Shown: positions 18,401-25,903 of the stretch, piece after piece
How the letters are laid out: the number at the start of each line of letters is the position of its first letter
Position numbering within the stretch: the first letter of the stretch is position 1
Source of the DNA: Rhizobiaceae bacterium
Lineage (GTDB): Bacteria; Pseudomonadota; Alphaproteobacteria; Rhizobiales; Rhizobiaceae
Assembly (NCBI GenBank): GCA_029212415.1
Contig: JARGOF010000026.1
Span: 1 to 64,000 of the forward strand
Reading direction: 5' to 3'
Length of the DNA stretch: 64,000 bases
The notes under the pieces: model-generated
What the model was told of the DNA's origin: nothing
The model's database searches: none
What the model saw: only the letters and a program-made list of their open reading frames with translations
Position numbers and translations under genes: made by a program

Positions 18401-18456
18401 GGGTTCTCCAGTTGCAAAAGCGTGGTGAGACAGGATGAAGGCGAACCTTCAGCAAC

Positions 18457-18483
18457 GCAAGCAGACCGATAGGTCCCGCTTGC
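18457..18483 (-). terminator. Imperfect stem-loop between binding protein and LivG genes
   Basis: Outer arms GCAAGC and GCTTGC and inner arms GACC and GGTC pair around the tetraloop, with a one- and two-base asymmetric bulge. It stands between the binding-protein gene and the ATPase genes with no U-run, so it is probably a processing or attenuating hairpin rather than a terminator. Confidence 0.45.
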
Positions 18484-18563
18484 AGATCATCGTGCGATCG
18501 GAAATCGGATGCACCGTCCCGCTGCCACACAGGTATGACAGCGGGGCGAAGAGACAGGACTTG

Positions 18564-19778
18564 CTATTCCTGATTGTTGCGGCCAATCGGAATATTCATC
18601 TCGCTTGGCTTGATCTCGCGAACAAGTTCGGGAATGGCCCAGTCAACATTGTCGTCAACCCTGATCTTGAAATGATACATGGACTGCAGGGCCTGATGGT
18701 CTTCCGCACGGAATTCCATTTCTCCCTTCGGCGTGTCCCATTTCATGCCTTCCATGACCTTGATGAGATTTTCCGTATCCCAGTCATCTGTACTTTCCAG
18801 CGCTTTGACAACAGCCAGAGCGGCGGCCATTCCACCGGCCGTAAAGAAGTCGGGCGGTGAGCCAAAACGCTTGGTGTGTTCGGCAACGAGCCAGTCATTG
18901 ACCGGATTTTTCGGGCTCTCGTGGTAGTAATAGACGGCGCCTTCCATGCCCGGCACCTTCTTGTAGGTGGGCAGAACCGGGAGGATATGGCCACCGGTCG
19001 ATATCTCGATGCCATAGCGCTCCGGTTCCATGCCCTTGATCTTGCCCATCGGGTCGCCGCCACCGGCGACATAGATAAGAATGACCTTGCGGCCTTCCTT
19101 GTCTTTCAGTGCTGCAAACATGCGTTCAGCCGCAGCGGTAAAGTCGGTGGTCTTCAATGGCACATATTCTTCGGTGACGATGGTCGCTCCGGAGCCTTCC
19201 ATGGCCTGCTTGAAGGCAGCAATACCATCCTTGCCGAAAGCATAGTCTTCGGCCAGCGTTGCCACAAAAAGATCAGGACCGGGTTTCAGAGCCAGCGCCT
19301 GGGCCTGCATATCCATTGAGGAATTGCGCGATGTCTTGAAGACGTAACGATTGGAATCAGGCCCGGTGAGTGAATCGGCAACCGCCGGCTCTACCAGCAG
19401 GATGCGCTCATATTCCTCGGCAATTGGCAACATTCCCTTGGTGACCCCTGAGGAGGTGCCGCCAACAGCGATCAGCACATCATCATCACCATAGGCTTCG
19501 GCAAGCACAGCACGGGCTACATCCGGCTTGAACTGCGTGTCCTTTTCAATGATTTCAATGTCGCGTCCCTTGATTTTCATCGTGCCATTGGTGGCATATT
19601 CAAGGCCGAGCTTGAAACCGGTGTGGCTCTGCTTTGAGAAGACCTCAAAGGTAGAACCCGAAAGGCCGTGGATCAATGCGATTTTGACAGGATCGTCTGC
19701 CGCCTTGGCTGCAAAGCCCGTCAGTGCCCCGGCCAGCGACAGTGCTGATGCCATGGCAAGAATTGTCAATTTTTTCAT
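18564..19778 (-). CDS. Periplasmic binding protein of the Liv-type importer
   Basis: The 404-residue protein begins with a Sec signal peptide (MKKLTILAMASALSLAGA, cleavage near AAKA, residue 26) followed by a Peripla_BP_6 domain: VKIALIHGLSGS, then AVGGTSSGVTKGM and SLTGPDSNRYVFKTSRNS. This is the LivK/AmiC-like fold with two lobes. It is the first gene of the importer operon and is divergent from a PAS-LuxR regulator. The sequence does not reveal whether the ligand is an amino acid, amide or aromatic acid. It is longer than the E. coli LivK (about 370), as is usual for the non-leucine members. Confidence 0.9.
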   Translation of the reverse strand: MKKLTILAMASALSLAGALTGFAAKAADDPVKIALIHGLSGSTFEVFSKQSHTGFKLGLEYATNGTMKIKGRDIEIIEKDTQFKPDVARAVLAEAYGDDDVLIAVGGTSSGVTKGMLPIAEEYERILLVEPAVADSLTGPDSNRYVFKTSRNSSMDMQAQALALKPGPDLFVATLAEDYAFGKDGIAAFKQAMEGSGATIVTEEYVPLKTTDFTAAAERMFAALKDKEGRKVILIYVAGGGDPMGKIKGMEPERYGIEISTGGHILPVLPTYKKVPGMEGAVYYYHESPKNPVNDWLVAEHTKRFGSPPDFFTAGGMAAALAVVKALESTDDWDTENLIKVMEGMKWDTPKGEMEFRAEDHQALQSMYHFKIRVDDNVDWAIPELVREIKPSEMNIPIGRNNQE

Positions 19779-19931
19779 GATGGTTCTTCTCCTCCTGATT
19801 GCCGTGCGCTCAAAGTGTCTGCACGCTGTTTCCTCTAAAATCAGCGTCTTTGTCGCACCGGATCTGTATGCATGCTATGGCTCATTATCCACCGCTTGGA
19901 TGCCGATGAGCAAGATGGTAGAAATACGCTA

Positions 19932-20504
19932 ATGACAGCACCGACAGCACCACTTGACCCGCAATACATGCTCGAAACGGCCTTTCAGGAGGCGCCGGTG
20001 GGCATTGTCATGACCCAGCACAGGGTCATCCGCTTTTGCAACCGGGCGTTCGCAGACATGTTCGGCTACACGGCTGACGAATTGCGCGATCAGTCCTTTG
20101 CCATCCTCTATCCGTCCATCGACGAATTCATCAAGATCGGCAATATCGGATTGACCCCGCTGCGCGAGACCGGTCGCTATTCGGACGAACGCATCATGGC
20201 GCGCAAGGACGGCTCGCTCTTCTGGTGTCGGGTTCGCGGCAATTCATTGACCCGTGACGAACCACTGGCGCACGCCGTGTGGAGCATGGCCGATCTTTCG
20301 CATGAACGCCCCTTTATCTCGCTGACCATGCGCGAACGGCAGATTGTCATGCATCTGGGCGAAGGCCGTACCAGCAAGAACATCGCCAGGATTCTCGGCA
20401 TATCACCGCGCACCGTGGAGGCCTGCCGGGCGCGGCTGTTGAAAAAATTCGGCGTCAGCAATGTGGCCGAACTGCTTTCCAATGTCGGCGGCATGCCCGG
20501 TTGA
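19932..20504 (+). CDS. PAS domain LuxR-family regulator
   Basis: The 190-residue protein combines a single PAS sensor domain (about residues 14-125; motifs NRAFADMFGYTADEL and RKDGSLFWCRVRGN) with a C-terminal LuxR/FixJ helix-turn-helix (LTMRERQIVMHLGEGRTSKN, then SPRTVEACRARLLKKFG). No receiver domain or transmembrane segment is present, so it is a one-component cytosolic sensor. The ATG at 19932 is preferred since homologous sequence begins there; in-frame codons from 19872 give an unlikely leader. Divergence from the Liv-type binding-protein gene suggests it controls that importer. Confidence 0.85.
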   Translation: MTAPTAPLDPQYMLETAFQEAPVGIVMTQHRVIRFCNRAFADMFGYTADELRDQSFAILYPSIDEFIKIGNIGLTPLRETGRYSDERIMARKDGSLFWCRVRGNSLTRDEPLAHAVWSMADLSHERPFISLTMRERQIVMHLGEGRTSKNIARILGISPRTVEACRARLLKKFGVSNVAELLSNVGGMPG

Positions 20505-20567
20505 CCAATTGGTGATCTGCAGCGAAAAGCCTGTCAGCAAACAAATCATTTCCCGAAGAGTGTTCAC

Positions 20568-21512
20568 ATGCCAAACAATTTCTGCCTCGACATCGGTGGC
20601 TCCTTCATAAAACTCGGCATTGGAACCGGGCCGTCCCTGAAGGAAGTGACGTCCACGCCAACGCCAATCAGGCATTATGATTCATTCCTTCAATCCATTG
20701 TCGACATCCTGCGCTCCAATGGCTTTGCAACCGATGATCGGCTTGGCATAGCCATCACCGGCGCCATCGACCGGACGGGCGGCCATATTCTGTCGTCGCA
20801 ACTGCCGTTTCTCGGCCAGGTTCAATTGGCCGCCGATCTCGCCAGGGCCCTGCAACAAGCCATTGGCTGGGGTCATGAAAATGCGGTCGTCATTGAAAAC
20901 GATGCGGACTGCTTTGCTCTGGCGGAAGCCCATTTTGGCGCTGGCCGTGCCTATGAAAATATCTTTGCCATCATTTTGGGGACAGGCGTCGGCGGCGCGC
21001 AGGTTTACCGGAAAAGACTGATACGCGGTTTTGGCGATACATCGGGTGAATGGGGTCATGGCCCCTATGTACAAAAGCAGGATCCGTCTGCACCCGGGTT
21101 CGTTCCGCAGCTAGCCTGCCCCTGCGGCCAGAAGGGGTGCATCAACACCATCGGCGGGGCGCGCGGACTGGAGATCATTCATGGTGCGTCCGGCGATGAA
21201 AGCATGGATAGCCGGAAAATCATTGACGGATGGGTGGCGGGAGACGCGGCCTGCGCAAAGACCGTGCAATCCTATGTCGCCGTCGTCAGCGATGCTCTGG
21301 CTATGACGCTCAATATCACCGGCGCGCAGATCGTGCCTGTCGGCGGCGGCCTGTCGAATGCACAGCCCCTGTTGTCTGCGCTCGACGAGGCGGTTCAGTC
21401 AAAGGTACTTCTGCCCCGTCCAGGGCCACTTTTGATCAAGGGCGCCACCGGCGAGAATGGCGGCCTTTGGGGCATGCACGCGCAATTGCTCAACCCGTCG
21501 CAATCACAGTAA
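20568..21512 (+). CDS. ROK family sugar kinase, NagK-like
   Basis: The 314-residue cytosolic kinase shows the ROK fold: phosphate loop DIGGSFIKLGIG at residues 8-19, catalytic ENDADCFALAE at 110-120, GTGVGGA at 138-144, EWGH at 161-164 and the zinc motif CPCGQKGC with Cys184, 186 and 191. The EWGH pattern plus zinc cluster fits N-acetylglucosamine or N-acetylmannosamine kinases, which have ExGH, but glucose and fructose kinases are similar. It is 63 bases after the LuxR gene on the same strand and converges on the multicopper oxidase gene, leaving 38 bases. The Glu-Trp-Gly-His in place of the more common Glu-x-Gly-His is normal. Confidence 0.87.
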   Translation: MPNNFCLDIGGSFIKLGIGTGPSLKEVTSTPTPIRHYDSFLQSIVDILRSNGFATDDRLGIAITGAIDRTGGHILSSQLPFLGQVQLAADLARALQQAIGWGHENAVVIENDADCFALAEAHFGAGRAYENIFAIILGTGVGGAQVYRKRLIRGFGDTSGEWGHGPYVQKQDPSAPGFVPQLACPCGQKGCINTIGGARGLEIIHGASGDESMDSRKIIDGWVAGDAACAKTVQSYVAVVSDALAMTLNITGAQIVPVGGGLSNAQPLLSALDEAVQSKVLLPRPGPLLIKGATGENGGLWGMHAQLLNPSQSQ

Positions 21513-21550
21513 CATCGACGTTCTTGCGGCAGGTTTTGCTTTCGCTCCGG

Positions 21551-22954
21551 TTACAGGACTTCAAACCATGTGTTCATGCCCGCCGCTGCGTGTTCCAGCA
21601 TGTGGCAATGAAGCAGCCATTTTCCGGGGTTGTCGCACACAAGGGCTATTTTCGCGGTTTCACCTGACGCGATCAGGAATGTGTCGTGCCAGGAGCTTAT
21701 GCCATCAATTTTCACCCCCTGCCGCTCGATAATCCTGAAATGGTGACCATGGGTGTGCATGGCATGGGCAAAGGCCGTGTCATTGTGCACATTCAGGACA
21801 ATCGTCTCGCCGCGCCTGGCGGCAAACAGCGGTGCTTCGGCCAGATTGGCAACATTGTTCATGGCCCATAGCTGACCGGTGTCACGAAAATCCTGACCGC
21901 TCAACACTTTGCCTTTGTAGGTTATCTGGCCCATGCGCCCCATAGCGCCGCCTGTCATGTCGAGCCTGACCAGACGCGCCGCAGCCAGATCCGGTTCCGG
22001 CAGATCATTGGTGATGAAATGCAGGTTTTGCGGGGCCTGATCGCTGCCTTCTGTCACCTCGAATGCAGCCATGACAAAGGGGTCTCCTGATCTTTCCTCA
22101 AGTGCGAAATCGACCATTGTCTGCGGCACAACGAGAAGATCCACCCTTTGGGCCGGAGCAATCAACAATTGTCCTTCAGGGGGCACTTCTGGCGCTGCCA
22201 GCATCTGCCCGTCATAGGCAATGATCCGGGCGTCGAACCGGGCCGGATCAATGGCCAGAATTCTGGCATTGCAGGCATTGATCAGCCTGATCCTGGTGGG
22301 TTCTCCAGCGGTCAGTTTGAATTTTGGCACGTCCTGCCCGTTGACGGTCAGCCAGTTTCCCAAACGCCCGGCATGGCTCCAGTCCATCAGAGAGCCCAGA
22401 CTTTCCAGATCCAGCGCGCCGCTGTTGTCCAGGCGCCAGTCATCAAGCACCAGAACAAGATCATGTCCGGGTTCGAAAACGGGGGCCTCCTCCTCGACGA
22501 TGAGCGGCCCGTAAAGCCCGCGCGCCACCTGGTCCCAGCTTTTGTTGTGGGCGTGATACCAGTAGGTGCCGGCATCGGGCACGACAAAATCGTAGTCAAA
22601 AACATCGCCGGGTGCGACAGCCGCCTGGGTCAGTCCGGAAACACCATCCATGGCATTGTCGATGCGTATCCCATGCCAATGGATCGACGTCGGTTCAGGC
22701 AGATTGTTGATCAGCCGCACCTGAACCCGCTCGCCCCGCCTGACCCGTATCTGCGGTCCCGGCGAGGATGCATTATAGGTCCACAGATCAGATGCTGCGG
22801 CCGCCTCGCCTGCGAGTTTTATCCGGGCCGGCCCGGCAATCAGCTCTATTTTCCTGTCAGCGGCAAAGGTCTGGCGCATGGTCAGGGCCGAGGCCGTCGC
22901 GACCATCGCCGCAGAGGATGCAATAAAGTGTCTTCTGGTCAGTCCCATGGTCAT
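21551..22954 (-). CDS. Tat-exported multicopper oxidase (CueO/CopA-like)
   Basis: The 467-residue protein starts with a twin-arginine leader (TRRHFI then a hydrophobic stretch, cleavage near residue 31). Three cupredoxin domains follow. All copper ligand motifs are present: SIHWHGIR, YWYHAHNKS, HAMHTHGHHF and the C-terminal HCHMLEHAAAGM, so type 1, 2 and 3 sites should be occupied. Such periplasmic enzymes oxidise Cu(I) with oxygen and protect from copper. The ATG overlaps the stop of the diheme cytochrome gene. It has no CueO-type Met-rich insert; Met-rich sequence is instead found in the neighbouring cytochrome. Last gene of the copper operon. Confidence 0.9.
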   Translation of the reverse strand: MTMGLTRRHFIASSAAMVATASALTMRQTFAADRKIELIAGPARIKLAGEAAAASDLWTYNASSPGPQIRVRRGERVQVRLINNLPEPTSIHWHGIRIDNAMDGVSGLTQAAVAPGDVFDYDFVVPDAGTYWYHAHNKSWDQVARGLYGPLIVEEEAPVFEPGHDLVLVLDDWRLDNSGALDLESLGSLMDWSHAGRLGNWLTVNGQDVPKFKLTAGEPTRIRLINACNARILAIDPARFDARIIAYDGQMLAAPEVPPEGQLLIAPAQRVDLLVVPQTMVDFALEERSGDPFVMAAFEVTEGSDQAPQNLHFITNDLPEPDLAAARLVRLDMTGGAMGRMGQITYKGKVLSGQDFRDTGQLWAMNNVANLAEAPLFAARRGETIVLNVHNDTAFAHAMHTHGHHFRIIERQGVKIDGISSWHDTFLIASGETAKIALVCDNPGKWLLHCHMLEHAAAGMNTWFEVL

Positions 22955-23844
22955 TGTTCCTTGTCGAGCAGATAGGCTGCGATGGCGGTCAGATCCTCAT
23001 CGCTCACGAAGGACAATCCATCGCGAACCACCTCACCCATGGTGCCGCCAAAGGTGTCCCCGTCCGGCAATATTCCGGTTTTCAGGGCATATTTGAGGCT
23101 TTCCATGGTCCATCCCGCCTTGTTGAGCCGCGCAGACGTGATTGACGGCGACCGTCCGCCGCCGGGCAACCCTTCCGCGCCGTGAAATCGCAGCGCGACC
23201 TGTCTGGCCCCGGCAAAATTTCGCGGCGTGTGGCAGGCGCCGCAATGACCGGGACCCGTCACGATGAATTTGCCGCGATTCCAACTGGCGCTCTTGTCAG
23301 CATTGATTTCAAATGGCTTTGAATCGAGGAAAAGACCGCGCCAAAGCTTCAGGCCGGGACGGAAATTATAGGGAAAGGACACATCCGGCTGTCTGGACGG
23401 CAGACTGACCGGCGGCACCGTGCGGAATGCCGCCCACAGGTCGGCGATGTCCTGGTCCGAGAATTTTGCATAGAATGGATAGGGGAAAGCCGGATAATAG
23501 GGCTTGCCGCCGGGGCTGATCCCGGCCCGCACGGCAGCTGCAAATTGCTCCACTGTCCAATCGCCGATCCCGAATTCCCCATCGGTTGTCAGATTGGCGG
23601 AATAGAAGGTGCCGAAATCTGTTTTCAGGGCCAAGCCACCGGCAAGCGGTGCTCCGCCGGCGGACGCATTGGTGTGGCAGGCTATGCAGCCTGCCATGTG
23701 TGCCAGATAGGCGCCGCGAGCAACGTCACCGTTCGGTGGTATGGTGCTGGTTGGCGGCTGGAGCGGCCAAAGGAAGACGGCAAGGGCCAATACCCCCGCC
23801 ACCGTAATGAGGGCGCTGATAAGCAACAGAAATATCCGCGTCAT
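22951..23844 (-). CDS. Diheme cytochrome c, membrane-anchored
   Basis: The 297-residue protein has an N-terminal hydrophobic helix (residues 4-26, likely an uncleaved anchor) and two CXXCH heme-binding motifs, CIACH near residue 53 and CGACH near 201. The arrangement matches the cytochrome subunits of membrane alcohol/gluconate dehydrogenases and similar electron-transfer proteins. It lies between the cytochrome c'-like gene (3-base gap) and the multicopper oxidase (4-base overlap). In this context it may accept electrons from copper oxidation; direct evidence for a partner is lacking. Confidence 0.85.
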   Translation of the reverse strand: MTRIFLLLISALITVAGVLALAVFLWPLQPPTSTIPPNGDVARGAYLAHMAGCIACHTNASAGGAPLAGGLALKTDFGTFYSANLTTDGEFGIGDWTVEQFAAAVRAGISPGGKPYYPAFPYPFYAKFSDQDIADLWAAFRTVPPVSLPSRQPDVSFPYNFRPGLKLWRGLFLDSKPFEINADKSASWNRGKFIVTGPGHCGACHTPRNFAGARQVALRFHGAEGLPGGGRSPSITSARLNKAGWTMESLKYALKTGILPDGDTFGGTMGEVVRDGLSFVSDEDLTAIAAYLLDKEQ

Positions 23845-23847
23845 CGG

Positions 23848-24513
23848 CTATTTCTTTTCCAGTCGAAACCGGGTGTGGCAGGCCGAACAGGTTCGGGTCA
23901 GCATGTTGAACACGCCGTCAACAGGCATATTTGCCCATTGCTCCGGATTCATCTCCATGACCTGTGACCCCATACCCGAGCCCATGCCGGAACCCATGCC
24001 TGAACCCATGCCTGAACCCATGCCTGAACCTTCACCCATCATGCCGGAATCACCCATCATCATGGAACCTTCGGTTCCCATCATCTTTGAGCCGCTGCCA
24101 CCCATCATGGCCGCCGGACCGGAATCTGCATCATGCATTGGCCCGTTGTCGGCAGCCAATTTCAGACCCTGTGCCAATGTCTCAAGACGCAGGGACAGGG
24201 TTTGGAAATCCTGCCAGTCGGACCAGATTTCCGGCCTTGCTTCAGATGCCATCTGCTGGCTGCCCTCCGGGAAAAGTCCGGTGAGGGCATCGCCCGCATG
24301 CGACTGGATGACAGCGGCGCCCGATTTGACAATCTGCGCATCATAGGGCGTGGCGCCCGTTATCATCATGGATATGGATTTTACGGCAGCACCCATCGCC
24401 GACATGGCATCCATGCGCTCTTTGACTATTCCTGTGGCTCCACCATGGGCCAGTGCAGCGGCTGACAAAGCGGTCAATGCCGCCGCGCAAACAAATATAA
24501 ATCTCTTTTTCAT
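23848..24513 (-). CDS. Cytochrome c'/c556-like protein with Met-rich insert
   Basis: The 221-residue protein has a signal peptide (MKKRFIFVCAAALTALSAA, cleavage near residue 22). Four-helix-bundle cytochrome c' sequence follows (VKERMDAMSAMGAAVKSI), and a C-terminal CSACH binds heme in the last helix as in the family. Between the third helix and the heme helix, residues about 130-180 are an unusual Met/Gly/Ser insert with MMGGSGSKMMG and then GSGM repeated five times. Ordinary cytochromes c' are about 150 residues. Methionine clusters bind Cu(I), so a copper-binding function is suggested. A Shine-Dalgarno CCAGGAG precedes the ATG at 24513. Confidence 0.85.
   Translation of the reverse strand: MKKRFIFVCAAALTALSAAALAHGGATGIVKERMDAMSAMGAAVKSISMMITGATPYDAQIVKSGAAVIQSHAGDALTGLFPEGSQQMASEARPEIWSDWQDFQTLSLRLETLAQGLKLAADNGPMHDADSGPAAMMGGSGSKMMGTEGSMMMGDSGMMGEGSGMGSGMGSGMGSGMGSGMGSQVMEMNPEQWANMPVDGVFNMLTRTCSACHTRFRLEKK
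23969..24028 (-). repeat. 12-bp tandem repeat coding the GSGM array
   Basis: Five 12-bp units stand in tandem: the three at 23993-24028 (CCCATGCCTGAA on plus) are identical, and the two preceding ones (23969-23992) differ by one or a few bases. Being a multiple of three it changes the number of GSGM units in frame. The near identity suggests recent slippage or expansion. Confidence 0.9.
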
Positions 24514-24575
24514 CTGGTTTTCTCCTGGAAACGGAAGACGCTCGGCTGCACACGGTGCAACCGGTGATCCTGATT

Positions 24576-24959
24576 TCAGGAGAACCTTCGCGGAGGCGGC
24601 GGATCGTGCCCCAGATCTGCAGGACGCCAGATGTCAGCGTGGTGACGCAAGAACGAACCTGATTTCGGAACCTGATGTCTTGACGGCCATTCAGAGAGTG
24701 CGAGGATATCAGCGCCGCAATGAACAATCAGGTCAGCGGCCGGCCATTGGTCTGTGCTGCCCTGTCCGATATGGCGATGGCCGTCTGCGGCATCAGACAT
24801 CGCGGCTCCATCTTCAGCTACGCCATGTTCATGGGCGGCGGCACGCTCGCCAGCATGGGTGTTCAGTCCGCCTGCCAGAAGCAGAGCGGCAACGCCGACC
24901 CAGACGATCTTTCGGGCTAAGCGCACCAGGGACGATTTTTTCTGTGTGAACAAAGCCAT
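24576..24959 (-). CDS. Small hypothetical His-rich secreted/membrane protein
   Basis: The 127-residue protein has an N-terminal hydrophobic stretch (residues 15-33, VWVGVAALLLAGG) consistent with a signal anchor, then a His/Asp-rich region (HEHGVAEDG, GHRHIG). The C-terminus ends in DPPPPRR. It resembles the short DUF2946-type proteins of copper loci in layout, although I cannot confirm the family. The start overlaps the stop of the cytochrome gene (TGATG), so it is in the copper operon. The His-rich stretch may bind metal. No catalytic motif is recognised. Confidence 0.6.
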   Translation of the reverse strand: MALFTQKKSSLVRLARKIVWVGVAALLLAGGLNTHAGERAAAHEHGVAEDGAAMSDAADGHRHIGQGSTDQWPAADLIVHCGADILALSEWPSRHQVPKSGSFLRHHADIWRPADLGHDPPPPRRFS

Positions 24960-25369
24960 CAGTGAATGCCATTGGACCGTTGCAGGACCCTTATGTAGGC
25001 CGTGACCTGTGCAACCTCATCCGGTGTGATATTCTCAACCGGCGGCATGTTGCCGAATTGCCAGTGGTGGGCGCGCACGCCATTTTGCACGGCAAGCTGG
25101 AATGCCGCATCACCATGGTGATTTGGCTCATAGAATTTGTGCACAAGAGGCGGCGCAAGACCATCGCGCCCGACGGCATGTGCGCCGTGACAGGAGGCGC
25201 AATTGGCATTGAAAAGAGCTTCTCCCTGACGGATCGGTTCAGGCAGCGCGGGCACAACAATGTCAACCAGAGCCGCGCCGGTCGTTTCCGGTACTGCGCG
25301 CAGGGCAAACCACCAGACTGCCAGTGCCGCCAATGCAATCAGAACCACAAGCCGCACAGAAGTACTCAT
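24959..25369 (-). CDS. Monoheme class I cytochrome c, membrane-anchored
   Basis: The 136-residue protein has a hydrophobic N-terminal anchor (residues 5-25) and one heme motif, CASCH, near residue 60, with a distal methionine probably in NMPPV in the C-terminal part. This is the fold of small cytochromes c such as those with cbb3 oxidases or alcohol dehydrogenases. It overlaps the cueR-like stop by 4 bases and the next gene's start, so it is translated as part of the operon. Presumed role is electron transfer in the periplasm between the multicopper oxidase branch and the respiratory chain. Confidence 0.85.
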   Translation of the reverse strand: MSTSVRLVVLIALAALAVWWFALRAVPETTGAALVDIVVPALPEPIRQGEALFNANCASCHGAHAVGRDGLAPPLVHKFYEPNHHGDAAFQLAVQNGVRAHHWQFGNMPPVENITPDEVAQVTAYIRVLQRSNGIH

Positions 25370-25791
25370 TTTGCGGACTTCTGTGCAAAAGACACAGGCA
25401 CATCAGCCATGCCTGCAAGATCGTCAATGATCGGGCAATCGGGCTTGTCGTCGCCATGGCAATTTTGCGCCAGCGCAGCCAAGGTCTTTTTCAGGGAATT
25501 CAATTCCTTGATCTTCCGGTCGATCTCCTGAATCTTGTCGGTGGCCAGGGCTTTGACATCGGAGCTTGCACGGTGCTGATCCTCGTATAGCGAAAGCAGC
25601 AATCGGCATTCCTCAATGGTAAAACCCAGACCACGGGCGCGTTGCAGAAAACGCAGACGATGCACATCCTTGTCGGAATAGCGTCGATAACCGTTGGGTC
25701 CGCGCTCCGGCGCGACAAGCGCAATTTCCTCGTAGTAGCGGATTGTCTTTGGCGGCAGTTTGGTGCGTTCCGAGGCTTGCCCGATATTCAT
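25366..25791 (-). CDS. cueR: CueR-type copper-sensing MerR regulator
   Basis: The 141-residue regulator has an N-terminal winged helix (MNIGQASERTKLPPKTIRYYE) and a dimerisation coiled coil. The metal-binding loop carries Cys111 and Cys119 (CHGDDKPDC), the CX7C spacing of CueR that binds Cu(I), Ag(I) or Au(I). ZntR or MerR proteins differ in this region. It sits between copA (upstream on the minus strand) and the cytochrome/oxidase genes, downstream of its own 19-bp-spacer promoter at 25843-25873, and should also act at the copA promoter at 28336-28366. The next gene's start overlaps its stop. Confidence 0.92.
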   Translation of the reverse strand: MNIGQASERTKLPPKTIRYYEEIALVAPERGPNGYRRYSDKDVHRLRFLQRARGLGFTIEECRLLLSLYEDQHRASSDVKALATDKIQEIDRKIKELNSLKKTLAALAQNCHGDDKPDCPIIDDLAGMADVPVSFAQKSAK

Positions 25792-25842
25792 TGCATTGTC
25801 CCGATGGCCACTTTCCTGCGCGCAAAATGCGCACAGGCCTCA

Positions 25843-25873
25843 ATTATAGAGGTTCCAGCGGGTGGAAGGTCAA
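25843..25873 (-). promoter_or_regulatory. CueR-type promoter of the cueR-cytochrome-oxidase operon
   Basis: Read on the minus strand, TTGACC (25868-25873) and TATAAT (25843-25848) are separated by 19 bp, the elongated spacer of MerR-activated promoters. The spacer contains the dyad CTTCCA...TGGAAC, similar to known CueR boxes. It begins about 52 bp upstream of the cueR start and drives the regulator and all following copper genes. Confidence 0.85.
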
Positions 25874-25903
25874 TCCCGTACACGCCTTCGTGACTGTCCC
25901 TCA

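Noticed and set aside
23969-24028. Tandem 12-bp repeat considered as CRISPR or satellite
   Set aside because: Units are 12 bp with no spacers and in frame inside a coding gene, so it is a coding repeat.
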